Assembly (NCBI GenBank): GCA_025924715.1 | Contig: JAICHV010000011.1 | Span: 23,621-87,620, forward strand | Reading direction: 5' to 3' | Source of the DNA: Alphaproteobacteria bacterium | GTDB taxonomy: Bacteria; Pseudomonadota; Alphaproteobacteria; Micropepsales; Micropepsaceae | DNA: 64,000 nt | Shown here: one piece after another, positions 33,168 to 42,928 of the stretch | How positions within the stretch are numbered: the stretch's first letter is position 1 | How the letters are laid out: each line of letters begins with the position of its first letter | The notes under the pieces: model-generated | Seen by the model: only the letters and a program-made list of their open reading frames with translations | What the model was told of the DNA's origin: nothing | Databases searched by the model: none | Translations under genes and position numbers: made by a program

Positions 33168-34955
33168 CTAGATTTCCGCGGCGGCGGCGTCCTCGATGCG
33201 CAGTTGCACCCGGATCTGGCCGTTCCATTCATCCGTTGCCAGTTTTCCCGCGGCATGAATTTTCCGCCCCCGGGCCGCCAGCAGCCCCTCGCCCAGCGGC
33301 GTGGCGGCGGCGCGAAAGGCAATGGCATCCAGCCTGGCGCCGTCGCCGCTCTGCAGCCGCACCTTGACGTGATCGCCGCCCACCACATCGGCGAACGCCA
33401 CGCGCAGCTCGGCAAAGCCCAGCAGCGGCTCGCCATTGCCGGCGCCGAAGGGGCCCGCCAAAGCGATTTCGCGCACCAGATCCACGGTGGCGCCGGCGCA
33501 GGATGACACCGCATCCAGCTCCAACTCGCCCGCCGCCGCCAACGCCGCGCTGACCTCGCCCGAACTGCGGCCCGCAAAGGCGTCCTCCAGAAAGGCACGG
33601 AAGGCGCCGAGTTGATCCGCTACAAGCGAAAATCCCGCCGCCATGGCATGGCCGCCGCCGGCTTCCAGCACGCCTGCCTCGCGCGCCGCCCGCACCAGCC
33701 GGCCAATATCGATGCCCGCCAGCGAGCGCGCCGAACCGCGCCCCATGCCGCCTTCGAAGCCGGCGACAAAGGCGGGCTTGGCGAAACGCTCTTTCAAGCG
33801 ACCGGCGACAATGCCCACCACGCCGGGATGCCAGCCCTCCTCGCTCACCAGCAGGAAAGGCGCGTTATCCTGAAGCGCGGCCTGGGCGGCGGCTTGCTCC
33901 AGGATCAGTTTCTCAATCTCGCGGCGCTCGCGGTTGTGAAGGTCGAGTTGGGCGGCATAATCCTGGGCCGCTTCACCGGCCGCAGCGGTCAAAAGATCGG
34001 TACCCAGCGAAGAGCGTCCCACCCGCCCCCCCGCATTGATGCGCGGTCCGAAGACAAAGCCCAGGTGATGGACGGTGAAAGGCGCGGCGCAATTGGCGAC
34101 CGCTGCCAGCGCCGCCAAGCCGGGCCGCGCCAGTCTGGTCAGCTGCGCCAGGCCTTGGCGGACAAAGGCGCGATTGACACCGATCAGCGGCACCACATCG
34201 CAGACCGTGGCCAGCGCTACCAAATCCAGCGACTGGCGCAGATCGGGTTCGGCGATGCCCCGCCGGCTGTAAAATCCGTTTTCGCGAAGTGCGCGATTGA
34301 GCGCCACCAGGAACAGGAACGTCACGCCCGCGGCACACAGATAAGTCAGCCCCGATTCATCGCTCGCCTGGTTCGGATTGACATGGGCCAAGGCGTCGGG
34401 CCGGGTTTCCACCCGGTGATGATCCAGCACCACCACGTCCAGGCCGAGTTCGCGCGCGCGGGTAAAAGAGGCGCCGCCCGAGGCGCCGCAATCCACCGTC
34501 ACCAGCAGGCTGGCGCCTTCCCCTTTCAGGGTTTCGATCGCCGCCGGCGAGGGGCCATAGCCCTCGCGCATGCGGTCGGGAATATAAATGCGCGGGGCCA
34601 TGCCCAATTCGGTGAGGAAATTTCCCAGAAGCGCGGCGGAAACCGATCCGTCCACGTCATAATCGCCCAGCACGGCGACGGCCTCGCCCGCCTCCAGCGC
34701 CGCCGCCACGCGGGCCACGGCCAGATCCATGTCCTTGAGGATCAGCGGATCGGGCAGAAATTTGCGCAAGGAGGGATTGAGGTAATCCTGCGCCTGGTCC
34801 TGCGCGATGCCCCGCGCCGCCAGCAGCCGCGCCAGCACCGGCGACAGCGATGCCTTGTCGATCAGCGCCCGCACCGCACCGTCATCGCCGGCCCTCAGGC
34901 GCCAGCGCCGCCCGGAAAACGACCGCGCCACGCCGAAGGCAGCGGCTTCAGCCAC
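33168..34955 (-). CDS. recJ: single-stranded-DNA-specific exonuclease RecJ
   Basis: This is a 595-residue 5' to 3' single-strand exonuclease. The DHH phosphoesterase motifs are GDYDVDGSVSA near 98-108 and LDHHRVETRP at 178-186, and the DHHA1-type segment GGHAMAAGFS occurs near 444. The OB-fold C-terminal region is present. It functions in recombination repair with RecA and in mismatch repair. Its start overlaps the end of glpX by eight bases, giving a conserved glpX-recJ linkage. Confidence 0.95.
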   Translation of the reverse strand: MAEAAAFGVARSFSGRRWRLRAGDDGAVRALIDKASLSPVLARLLAARGIAQDQAQDYLNPSLRKFLPDPLILKDMDLAVARVAAALEAGEAVAVLGDYDVDGSVSAALLGNFLTELGMAPRIYIPDRMREGYGPSPAAIETLKGEGASLLVTVDCGASGGASFTRARELGLDVVVLDHHRVETRPDALAHVNPNQASDESGLTYLCAAGVTFLFLVALNRALRENGFYSRRGIAEPDLRQSLDLVALATVCDVVPLIGVNRAFVRQGLAQLTRLARPGLAALAAVANCAAPFTVHHLGFVFGPRINAGGRVGRSSLGTDLLTAAAGEAAQDYAAQLDLHNRERREIEKLILEQAAAQAALQDNAPFLLVSEEGWHPGVVGIVAGRLKERFAKPAFVAGFEGGMGRGSARSLAGIDIGRLVRAAREAGVLEAGGGHAMAAGFSLVADQLGAFRAFLEDAFAGRSSGEVSAALAAAGELELDAVSSCAGATVDLVREIALAGPFGAGNGEPLLGFAELRVAFADVVGGDHVKVRLQSGDGARLDAIAFRAAATPLGEGLLAARGRKIHAAGKLATDEWNGQIRVQLRIEDAAAAEI

Positions 34956-35925
34956 CGCGGGCGTGCCGCGCCCGAATCCAGCGCACCGTGCCGGTGGCCG
35001 AGCGCATCACCACGCTTTCGGTGGTGAGATAATCGCCGACCCGGTGCACGCCTTTGAGCATCGAGCCGTCGGTGACGCCGGTGGCGGAGAACACCACGTC
35101 CCCGGCGACCAGATCCATCAGCCCATATTTGCGGGCGAGATCCTTGATCCCCCATTTGGCGGCGCGGGCCTTCTCGTCGTCATTGCGGAACACCAGCCGG
35201 CCTTGCATCTGGCCGCCGACACAGCGCAGCGCGGCGGCCGCCAGCACGCCCTCGGGCGCGCCGCCGATGCCGATATAGATATCCATGCGGGTGCCGGGAT
35301 CGGTGCAGGCAATCACGCCGGCGACATCCCCATCGGTGATCAGCCGGACCGCCGCGCCCGATTTGCGCACTTTGGCGATCAGCGCTTCATGGCGCGGACG
35401 ATCCATGATGCAGGCGGTGATCTCATGCGGCTTGCAGCCTTTGGCCTTGGCCAGGGCATTGATGTTGTCGCCCGGTTCGGCATCCAGATCGATCAGGCCT
35501 TCCGCATAGCCCGGGCCGATGGCGATCTTGTCCATGTAGGTGTCCGGCGCATTGAGCATGGTGCCGGGCTCGGCCATCGCCATCACCGCCAGCGCATTGG
35601 ACATCGCCTTGGCCGTCAGCGTGGTGCCCTCCAGCGGATCGAGCGCGATATCGACGGCCAGGCCCCCCTGCCCGACTTTCTCACCGATGAACAGCATGGG
35701 AGCTTCGTCGCGCTCGCCCTCGCCGATCACCACGGTGCCTTCGATGGGAAGAGAATTGAACGCCAGCCGCATCGCCTCGACCGCGGCCTGGTCGGCGGCA
35801 TGTTCGTCGCCGCGACCGATCTGGTGGCTGGCGGCAATGGCGGCGGCTTCGGTAACCCGCACCGCTTCCAGGGCGAAGGCGCGGTCCAAGGGTTTGAGCA
35901 AATCGGGGGGACGGATAAGGGTCAT
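34948..35925 (-). CDS. glpX: class II fructose-1,6-bisphosphatase
   Basis: This 325-residue enzyme hydrolyses fructose-1,6-bisphosphate in gluconeogenesis. Family motifs present are GEGERDEAPMLFIGE (residues about 68-82), DPLEGTTLTAK, and the C-terminal GIGGAPEGVLAAAALRCVGG. These form the Li-sensitive metal-phosphate site. It lies between hom and recJ, an arrangement common in alphaproteobacteria. The start is the ATG near 35925 in front of the short intergenic gap to hom. Confidence 0.95.
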   Translation of the reverse strand: MTLIRPPDLLKPLDRAFALEAVRVTEAAAIAASHQIGRGDEHAADQAAVEAMRLAFNSLPIEGTVVIGEGERDEAPMLFIGEKVGQGGLAVDIALDPLEGTTLTAKAMSNALAVMAMAEPGTMLNAPDTYMDKIAIGPGYAEGLIDLDAEPGDNINALAKAKGCKPHEITACIMDRPRHEALIAKVRKSGAAVRLITDGDVAGVIACTDPGTRMDIYIGIGGAPEGVLAAAALRCVGGQMQGRLVFRNDDEKARAAKWGIKDLARKYGLMDLVAGDVVFSATGVTDGSMLKGVHRVGDYLTTESVVMRSATGTVRWIRARHARGG

Positions 35926-35961
35926 AGTCTCTCCTGGACGGCTATTTCTTTTGGGGATCTA

Positions 35962-37260
35962 TCAGGCAGCTTCCATGGGAATCATGCAGGGCCGCGCGCG
36001 CACCTTGTCCGAGGCCGCGATGGCCTTCAAGGCGCGTTCCACCGCCGCGCCGGCGGTTTCATGGGTAATCATCACGATGGTCACCGACTCGCTGGGGGCC
36101 CGGCCGCGCTGGATCATGCTTTCGATGGAAACACCGGTTTGCGACAATTGGCCGGCGATCTCGGCGAGCACGCCCGGCGCGTCGAGCACCTCGAAGCGCA
36201 GATACCAGGCCGATTGCGTCGCCCCCGCTCCGGCCGCGTTCAGCTTGGCAAGGCGGGCGGCGGGTCGGCCGAACACCTGGGTGAAGGAGCCTTGGGCGAT
36301 CTCCACCAGGTCGGACACCACGGCCGAGGCGGTCGGTGCCTCGCCAGCGCCGCGGCCGGAGAAGAAATAAGGACCCGCCTCGCCCGCATCCACCACCACG
36401 CCATTGGCGGCGCCGTCGACATTGGCCAGCGGCGAGCGCGCCCGCACCATGGCGGGATGGACCACTTGTTCGATCACCCAGCCTTGCCCCGCATCATGGC
36501 TGCGCCGGCTGACGCCCAAAAGCTTGATGCGGAAGCCGAACTCGGACGCGAAATGAATGTCGGCGGGGGTGATCTGCTCGATCCCCACCACTCGCATGGC
36601 ACCAAGATCGGGGGCGATGCCGAAGGCCAGCGTGGAAAGCAGCGCCAATTTATGCGCCGTGTCGCCGCCCCCGACATCGAGCGTGGGATCGGCTTCGGCA
36701 TAACCCTTGGCCTGGGCTTCCTTCAGCACCGCGGCAAAGGAGCGGCCCGAGGCTTCCATCTCGGTCAGGATATAATTGCAGGTGCCGTTGAGGATGCCTT
36801 TAACGGAATGGATGCCATGGCTGATCAGGCTTTCGCGCAGCGCCTTGACGATGGGAATGCCGCCGGCCACCGCGGCCTCGAATTTGAGCTGGAGATTGTT
36901 CTTCTCCGCCTTCACGGCCAGCGCCTTGCCATGCTTGGCCAGCAGGGCCTTGTTGGCAGTCACCACATGTTTGCCGCTCTCCAGCGCCGCTTCGACCAAT
37001 TGGCGGGCAATCCCTTCGTCGCCGCCGATCAGTTCGACGATCACGTCGGCGTCGGTCTTGACCAGCGCCAGGGGATCGGCGGTCCAATTGGTATGGGCAA
37101 AGCCGCGCGCTTTGTTGGCGTCGCGGGCGCTGACCGCGACGATGTCGAGTTCGCGCCCCGCCCGTTCGGTCAGGTCCAACCGGCGCGCCGTCAAGGCCTT
37201 GACCACGCCGCCGCCCACGGTGCCCAGACCCGCGACGGCGATTTTGAGCGGCGATATCAC
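35962..37260 (-). CDS. hom: homoserine dehydrogenase
   Basis: This 432-residue enzyme reduces aspartate semialdehyde to homoserine, feeding threonine and methionine synthesis. N-terminal NAD(P) site GLGTVGGGV lies at 11-19. The catalytic domain contains GGIPIVKALRESLI and GILNGTCNYIL. A C-terminal ACT domain, including LRFEVLDAPGVLAEIAGQLSQTGVSIESMIQ (split by me), is for amino-acid feedback. Its start overlaps the stop of the aminotransferase gene by four bases. Confidence 0.95.
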   Translation of the reverse strand: MISPLKIAVAGLGTVGGGVVKALTARRLDLTERAGRELDIVAVSARDANKARGFAHTNWTADPLALVKTDADVIVELIGGDEGIARQLVEAALESGKHVVTANKALLAKHGKALAVKAEKNNLQLKFEAAVAGGIPIVKALRESLISHGIHSVKGILNGTCNYILTEMEASGRSFAAVLKEAQAKGYAEADPTLDVGGGDTAHKLALLSTLAFGIAPDLGAMRVVGIEQITPADIHFASEFGFRIKLLGVSRRSHDAGQGWVIEQVVHPAMVRARSPLANVDGAANGVVVDAGEAGPYFFSGRGAGEAPTASAVVSDLVEIAQGSFTQVFGRPAARLAKLNAAGAGATQSAWYLRFEVLDAPGVLAEIAGQLSQTGVSIESMIQRGRAPSESVTIVMITHETAGAAVERALKAIAASDKVRARPCMIPMEAA

Positions 37261-38471
37261 TTGGCGTCGGCCAGGTCGGCCGGCGCGTTGTTGGTGCCCA
37301 GGCTGAGGAATTTCTTCACATTGCGCGCGGCCTGGCGGATGCGGTGCTCATTTTCCACCAGCGCCACCCGCACATAGCCTTCGCCATATTCGCCAAAGCC
37401 GATGCCCGGCGATACCGCAACCTTGGCATGGACCAGAAGCTGCTTGGCGAATTCCATCGAACCGGCTTCGCGGAATTTCTCCGGCAGGGGCGCCCAGGCG
37501 AACATCGAGGCTTCCGGCGGCGGAATCCGCCAGCCCGCTTTTTCCATGGAAGAGACCAGTACGTCGCGGCGCGATTTGTAGATGGCGCGGATCTCATCGA
37601 CGCAGTCCTGCGGCCCGTTCAGCGCCGCCGCGGCCGCCACCTGCACCGGGGTGAAGGCGCCATAATCCAGATAGGATTTGATCCGCGTCAGCGCCCCGAT
37701 CAGATGCTTGTTGCCGGCGGCAAAGCCCATGCGCCAGCCGGGCATGGCATAGGTCTTGGACAGGGATTGGAATTCGATAGCGATATCCTTGGCGCCCTCG
37801 ACCTCCAGAATGGACGGCGGCGGCTTGTCGCCGAAATAGATATCGGCATAGGCCAAATCGCTCAGCACCCACATCTCATGCTTTTTGGCGAAGGCGATGA
37901 CCTCTTTGTAGAAATCCAGATCGACCACTTGCGCCGTGGGATTGCCGGGATAATTCACCACCAGCGCGATCGGCTTGGGTACCGAATGGCGCGCGGCGAC
38001 GGAAAGGCGCGACAGATATTCTTCCGGCGAATTGGCCGGGACATGACGGATCGCGGCGCCCGCCAGGATGAAGCCAAAGGAATGGATCGGATAGGCCGGA
38101 TTGGGCACCAGCACCACGTCGCCCGGAGCCGTGATCGCCTGGGCGATATTGGCGAAGCCTTCCTTGGATCCCAGCGCGGCGATCACTTCGCTGTCGGGAT
38201 CGAGGCTTACGCCGAAGCGGCGCTGGTAATAACCGGCAAAGGCCTTGCGCAGCCCCTTGATGCCGCGCGAGGCGGAATAGCGGTGAGATTTGGGGTCCTG
38301 GACGGTTTCGATCAGCTTGTCGACGATATGATGCGGCGTTGGCATGTCCGGATTGCCCATGCCGAAATCGATGATGTCCTCGCCCCGGGCCCGCGCCTGT
38401 GCCTTGAGGCGATTGACTTCCTCGAAGATATAGGGGGGCAACCGCTTGATGCGATAGAAATCGGTTTGCAT
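37257..38471 (-). CDS. LL-diaminopimelate/alanine-type class I aminotransferase
   Basis: This 404-residue PLP aminotransferase starts at the ATG 38471; the longer frame to 38522 has no conserved leader. PLP lysine is K239 in SLSKTYAMPGWRMGF. The hallmarks DIIDFGMGNPDMPTP and NYPGNPTAQV resemble the LL-diaminopimelate aminotransferase (DapL-like)/AlaC group. In alphaproteobacteria this gene commonly lies just upstream of hom, as here. Whether it serves lysine synthesis or alanine metabolism is not settled by sequence. Confidence 0.88.
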   Translation of the reverse strand: MQTDFYRIKRLPPYIFEEVNRLKAQARARGEDIIDFGMGNPDMPTPHHIVDKLIETVQDPKSHRYSASRGIKGLRKAFAGYYQRRFGVSLDPDSEVIAALGSKEGFANIAQAITAPGDVVLVPNPAYPIHSFGFILAGAAIRHVPANSPEEYLSRLSVAARHSVPKPIALVVNYPGNPTAQVVDLDFYKEVIAFAKKHEMWVLSDLAYADIYFGDKPPPSILEVEGAKDIAIEFQSLSKTYAMPGWRMGFAAGNKHLIGALTRIKSYLDYGAFTPVQVAAAAALNGPQDCVDEIRAIYKSRRDVLVSSMEKAGWRIPPPEASMFAWAPLPEKFREAGSMEFAKQLLVHAKVAVSPGIGFGEYGEGYVRVALVENEHRIRQAARNVKKFLSLGTNNAPADLADAK

Positions 38472-38559
38472 GGCTGAATCCTGAAAACACCGGAGAATCG
38501 GGGATTTGCCTCCCCCGTGCAATGATTTTCCTGATGACCGGGAGCGCTTTTACCGCAGA

Positions 38560-39816
38560 TTAGCTTTGCACAAACACTTCCGCGCGGCGGTTGCCGTCCT
38601 CGCCCTTGGGCATGGATTCGTAATAGACCGGCTGGCTGTCGCCCACGGCTTCGACCAGCACTTTGTCGGCGGGAACGCCTTGGTGAATCAGCTCCTGGGC
38701 GACGGCATTGGCCCGTGCCTGGGACTTGGCAAAAATCGTTTCCAGGTGTTTTTCGATCGGCATATTGGCGGTGCGGCTGGAGGAATGGCCTACCACCCGA
38801 ATGGTGCCGGTGCCGCCGGCGGCCTTAAAGGCTTTGACCGCGCCGCGAAGCTCATTGCGCGCCGCCGCCGATAGAGCGGTGCCGTCGCCGGGGAAATAGA
38901 TCACTGCCGTGGGGGTCACGCCGCCAGGGGCGACAGCCGCGCCGGGCGATGCCGGAATGGCGCCCAGATTGGCGATCACGGCGCCAGACACATCCGCTGC
39001 GCCCTGACCGCGTGGGGGCACCGCGGCGGCGGAGGCGGAAACCCCAGCCGTCGACGCGGTCTGGCGATAACGGGCGACGATCGGGGCCGGCACCCATTGG
39101 CTGATCGAGGGATCCAGCGCAGGCGCTTCGGAGGGCTTGAAGCCGAGTTCGGCGTCGGAGGGCGTGACAGCGGCCATGGCCGTGGTGCCCCGGCGAACAG
39201 GGGTATTGGCCGGAACGGCAGGCACCGCCGGCTGGGCGCCGGGCGGCAAGGCCGCTGCGGCGGCCGCAACCGGCGCCGAAGCGGTCGGCGCGGCATCTTC
39301 CGGAACGGCGGCGGTTTGCGAGGACGGCGCGCGGGGAGCAGGCGCCGCCACTGGAGCCGCCGGCGGGGGCGGCGCAGGTTCTGCGGTCGGGGGCGCATCA
39401 TTTTCGGCCGCCGGCAGGGCCGCGGAGACCGGCGGCGGAGCAGCCAAGGCCAGCGCGCTTGGCGGCGGCGGGGCGCCCGGGACGGGGGCGGCTGCCTCGG
39501 TCCCGCCCCTGAGGGCCTCGGCACTGTATTGGACCTGGGCGCCGTCGGCAGCCAGGGACTGCGCCTGTTGCTGCCGTTGGGCGGGGCTGGAGGTCACCGG
39601 ACGAGACGGCAAGGCCGCCAGATCGGGGGTGGTGCCGACCGAGGCATCGGAAGCCTGGGGGGTGTTGGCATCGGGGAACTGGCCGGCCGGAGCGGGCGTG
39701 CTATCGCCGCCGAGCAGGCCCGTGGGATCGAGATCGGCTATGGTCGAGCAGGCGCCCGTCGCCAGCGCGAGGCTGAAGATTACGGAGAGCTGCAGAAGCG
39801 TGCGTGTCTTGGTCAT
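38560..39816 (-). CDS. OmpA-like lipoprotein
   Basis: The ATG at 39816 gives 418 residues. The signal peptide ends in lipobox LATGAC at about residues 18-23, so it is acylated and anchored. A very long low-complexity Pro/Ala/Ser/Gln linker (about residues 50-300) precedes a C-terminal OmpA domain. That domain has IYFPGDGTALSAAARNEL and the peptidoglycan-binding VVGHSSSRTANMPIEKHL and SQARANAVAQELI. It probably tethers the outer membrane to peptidoglycan. Unlike many OmpA-type lipoproteins the linker is unusually long and low-complexity. Confidence 0.9.
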   Translation of the reverse strand: MTKTRTLLQLSVIFSLALATGACSTIADLDPTGLLGGDSTPAPAGQFPDANTPQASDASVGTTPDLAALPSRPVTSSPAQRQQQAQSLAADGAQVQYSAEALRGGTEAAAPVPGAPPPPSALALAAPPPVSAALPAAENDAPPTAEPAPPPPAAPVAAPAPRAPSSQTAAVPEDAAPTASAPVAAAAAALPPGAQPAVPAVPANTPVRRGTTAMAAVTPSDAELGFKPSEAPALDPSISQWVPAPIVARYRQTASTAGVSASAAAVPPRGQGAADVSGAVIANLGAIPASPGAAVAPGGVTPTAVIYFPGDGTALSAAARNELRGAVKAFKAAGGTGTIRVVGHSSSRTANMPIEKHLETIFAKSQARANAVAQELIHQGVPADKVLVEAVGDSQPVYYESMPKGEDGNRRAEVFVQS

Positions 39817-39972
39817 AGCGAATATCCCCACCGGTTTTCTATAGCGCGACCCCGGGGCGGTTCCAAGCTGGACCATGGCTAAATTCCGTTAAGGCTTGAA
39901 CTTTTCGCTCCGGTGCGACACTTGACCTATGCGCGGGAACCATGCGCCGCCCCCAAGAGGCTTTTTTCGGAT

Positions 39973-41835
39973 ATGGCCAAAAACCCGTCCCACGCCACAG
40001 CGGCGCAGCAGCAGTCCAAGCCGGCGCCGGATCCGATCACCCCGGACAGTTTCGCCCAGATTGACGCGGAGAAATTCACCCGCAACATGCTGGATGTGGG
40101 GCTGCGGACCCAGCAATTGATCGGCGACTTCATCAAGCGCGCCGCTTCCAGCGATTCGCAGGCGCCGCTCGATCCGCTCAATGTCTCCGGCGCCTTCCTG
40201 GCGCTGGCCAAGGCGATGAGCACCGACCGGCAGACCGTGATCAACACCCAGCTCGCTCTGTGGAAGAACTGGATGGGTTTGTGGGAGACCACGGCGCTGC
40301 GAATCCTGGGCGGCGAGGCCGCGCCGGTGATCACTCCTGCCCCCGGCGACCGGCGTTTTCGGGACGCGGAATGGCAGCAGAACGAAATCTTCGATTTCAT
40401 CAAACAGTCTTATCTGCTGACCGCCAGCGCCCTGCAGGGCATGGTGGCCGAAATCGAGGGTGTTCCGCAAAACGAACGCAAGCGGATCGAGTTTTACACC
40501 CGCCAATTCGCCGACGCCCTGGCGCCGACCAATTTTCCCTTCACCAATCCCGAAGTGCTGCGCGCCACGCTTCAATCCAATGGCGAGAACCTGGTCAGAG
40601 GGCTGGACAATCTGTTGGCCGATATTCAGCGCGGGCGCGGCGAACTTTCCATCCGTCAATCCGCCGACGGCTTCGTGGTCGGCAAGAATATCGCGACAGC
40701 GCCGGGCAAGGTGGTGTTCCGCAACCGGCTGATAGAGCTGCTGCAATATGAACCCACCACGCCGCAGGTGTATCAGCGGCCGCTGCTGATCTTCCCGCCC
40801 TGGATCAACAAATTCTACATCCTCGATCTTCGGCCGGAAAATTCCTTCATCCGCTGGCTGGTGGATCAGGGCTACACCGTGTTCGTGGTCTCCTGGGCCA
40901 ATCCGGACGAACAACTCGCCCAGATGGATTTCGAAGATTACATGCGCGAAGGGGTGTTCGCCGCGCTGGATGGCGTGAAGGAGGCCACCGGCGTGGAAGA
41001 CCCCAACTGCGTCGGCTATTGCATCGGCGGCACCCTGCTTTCCGCCAGCATGGCCTATATGGCGGCCAAGAAAGACCCGGCCTATCCGCCATCGCGGGTG
41101 CATTCCGCCACGTTCTGGGCGGCGCAGACCGATTTCAGCGAAGCCGGCGACTTGTCTGTGTTTGTCGACGAGGCTCAGCTCGAAGCCCTGGAAGAACAGA
41201 TGAAATCCTCGGGCGGGGTGCTCAAGGGCTCCAAGATGGCCGGCGCCTTCAACATGCTGCGCGCCAACGATCTGATCTGGTCGTTTGTGAGCAACAATTA
41301 CCTCTTGGGCAAGCAGCCCATGCCTTTCGACCTGCTCTATTGGAATTCCGATTCCACCCGCATGCCGGCATCGCTGCATTTGTCCTATTTGCGCCAATGC
41401 TACAAGGAGAACGCGCTCGCCAAGGGCAAGATGAAAATCGGCGGCGTGCGCCTGGACCTGTCCAAGGTGACGGCGCCGATCTATCTGCAATCGGCGCGCG
41501 AGGACCATATCGCCCCGGCCAATTCGGTGTTCAAGGGATCACGATTGTTCGGCGGGCCGGTGCGCTTCATCATCGCCGGCAGCGGCCATATCGCGGGCGT
41601 GATCAACCCGCCCGCGGCGAACAAATACCAATATTGGACCAATGACGCGGGCGCGGACAGCATCGAAGCCTGGCGGCGCGGCGCCACCGAACATGCCGGT
41701 TCCTGGTGGCCGGATTGGGATCGCTGGCTGGCGCCCTTGTCGGGCCCCAAAATCCCCGCGCGCAAGCCGGGCGATGGCGGCCACAAGCTGCTGGGGGATG
41801 CACCGGGTGACTATGTAAAGGTCAAAGCGCTTTAG
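39973..41835 (+). CDS. phaC: class I poly(R)-hydroxyalkanoic acid synthase
   Basis: This 620-residue enzyme polymerises hydroxyacyl-CoA to storage polyester. The lipase-like box is GYCIGGT with nucleophile C350 (GXCXGG instead of GXSXG). The catalytic Asp and His lie in LQSAREDHIAP and AGSGHIAGV, and the N-terminal PhaC domain covers about 60-230. Length agrees with class I (about 590-650 residues, acting without PhaE or PhaR). The start chosen is ATG 39973. No phaA or phaB is seen here, so the precursor genes are elsewhere. Expression is monocistronic as judged from the gaps on both sides. Confidence 0.96.
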   Translation: MAKNPSHATAAQQQSKPAPDPITPDSFAQIDAEKFTRNMLDVGLRTQQLIGDFIKRAASSDSQAPLDPLNVSGAFLALAKAMSTDRQTVINTQLALWKNWMGLWETTALRILGGEAAPVITPAPGDRRFRDAEWQQNEIFDFIKQSYLLTASALQGMVAEIEGVPQNERKRIEFYTRQFADALAPTNFPFTNPEVLRATLQSNGENLVRGLDNLLADIQRGRGELSIRQSADGFVVGKNIATAPGKVVFRNRLIELLQYEPTTPQVYQRPLLIFPPWINKFYILDLRPENSFIRWLVDQGYTVFVVSWANPDEQLAQMDFEDYMREGVFAALDGVKEATGVEDPNCVGYCIGGTLLSASMAYMAAKKDPAYPPSRVHSATFWAAQTDFSEAGDLSVFVDEAQLEALEEQMKSSGGVLKGSKMAGAFNMLRANDLIWSFVSNNYLLGKQPMPFDLLYWNSDSTRMPASLHLSYLRQCYKENALAKGKMKIGGVRLDLSKVTAPIYLQSAREDHIAPANSVFKGSRLFGGPVRFIIAGSGHIAGVINPPAANKYQYWTNDAGADSIEAWRRGATEHAGSWWPDWDRWLAPLSGPKIPARKPGDGGHKLLGDAPGDYVKVKAL

Positions 41836-41910
41836 CACCGGCGCTCTTGGGCCGGGGACGGCGTCCATGCTAGAATTCACGTCGCCTGTCCCTTTCTGCT
41901 TGGAGGACAT

Positions 41911-42480
41911 ATGCGCCGCGTTCTGATCCTGTCTGGCCTGCTGCTGGTCAGCGGCCCCGCCTTCGCCACCAGCGTGATCCTGCACAACAGCGCCGGCCAT
42001 GACTGTTATCTGGAGACGCTGCGCGATCCCACGCCGCAGAACCTTCGGCGGGCGATTGCGGTATGCGATCAGGCGGTGGAAGATGCCCGCAGCGACCCGG
42101 ACAGCTACAATCAAGCCGCCGCGCTGGTCAATCGCGCCGATATCCGCCTTCGCGCCGAGGATTATGCCGGCGCGATCGACGATTCCAAAAAGGCCATCGC
42201 CGTCTATCGCGATCTGTCCCAGGCCTATCTCAATCTGGGCGCCGGGATGATCGGGCTTGGGCGCTATGACGATGCGCTGCCGTCCTTGGACAAGGCCATC
42301 GATCTGAATGGCGGCGAGCCCGAACGGGCTTATTTCAACCGCGGGCTGGCCAAGGAGAATATCGGCGACATCCGCGGCGCCTATTACGATTATCGCAAGT
42401 CGATCGAGATCAATCCTCGTTTCGAGCCCGCCGCCAAGGAACTGACGCGCTTCAAGATCGTGGTCACGCCGGGCGCATGA
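41911..42480 (+). CDS. exported tetratricopeptide repeat protein
   Basis: This 189-residue protein has a signal peptide (about 1-20, ending AFA-TS). TPR-like helix pairs begin near residue 50: VNRADIRLRAEDYAGAIDDSKKAI, AYLNLGAGMIGLGRYDDALPSL and YFNRGLAKENIGDIRGAYYD. These fit three TPR units, typical of periplasmic protein-interaction proteins. The partner is not evident. It follows phaC by 75 bases and has an imperfect stem-loop after its stop at about 42518-42540. Confidence 0.85.
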   Translation: MRRVLILSGLLLVSGPAFATSVILHNSAGHDCYLETLRDPTPQNLRRAIAVCDQAVEDARSDPDSYNQAAALVNRADIRLRAEDYAGAIDDSKKAIAVYRDLSQAYLNLGAGMIGLGRYDDALPSLDKAIDLNGGEPERAYFNRGLAKENIGDIRGAYYDYRKSIEINPRFEPAAKELTRFKIVVTPGA

Positions 42481-42658
42481 ACGAGCGCGATCCGCGCTGA
42501 TTGCAACATCGCGATGTCCAGCCCGCTTCGGCTGGGCTTCGTCGAGACACTCCAGACCTGAGCCACCTAGTCAAATCTCTTCAGCTCCACCCCTGTGAAG
42601 GACGGGGGAGGGATTTGGCGGCCCATGGCGTATAAGAAGGTAGAAGTGAGAGGGTCCA

Positions 42659-42928
42659 ATGATAGACGCCGATTTGCAAAGACTGGCTGATCGTGACCAA
42701 CCGGCGCTGGGTGCGCTCCAATCCGCAATATGGCGGCGGGAAAATGAGTTTCTTGCGTCACGGAAGATGGCCCGCCGGCTTGCGGGCTGGCAGGCCGGCG
42801 TGCTGGCGCTGGGCATTTTGGGTGCGGTCGGTCTGGGCATGGCAGCAGCAGCGCCGCAGAGCGGCCCCGAAATCATGGCATCGTCGGACCTCTCCCCCGA
42901 CCGTCTGATCCTGGGTGACGCCGAATGA
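42659..42928 (+). CDS. CnrY-like small membrane anti-sigma factor (putative)
   Basis: This 89-residue protein has a cytoplasmic helical N-terminal part (1-43), one transmembrane helix at about 44-66 (WQAGVLALGILGAVGLGMAAA) and a short periplasmic tail. The topology and the following gene order (single-TM small protein, periplasmic helical sensor, ECF sigma) match CnrYXH of Cupriavidus, where CnrY holds the sigma factor. Sequence identity is not visible by eye, so the assignment rests on topology and synteny. The stop overlaps the next start by ATGA. Confidence 0.65.
   Translation: MIDADLQRLADRDQPALGALQSAIWRRENEFLASRKMARRLAGWQAGVLALGILGAVGLGMAAAAPQSGPEIMASSDLSPDRLILGDAE

Noticed and set aside
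34807..37377. 856-codon open frame on the plus strand
   Set aside because: It runs antisense through recJ, glpX and hom, has no domain pattern and is a shadow of high-GC codon usage in those genes.
39889..41508. 539-codon open frame on the minus strand
   Set aside because: It is antisense to phaC, His/Gln/Gly-rich in the way typical for shadow frames, and has no recognisable motif.
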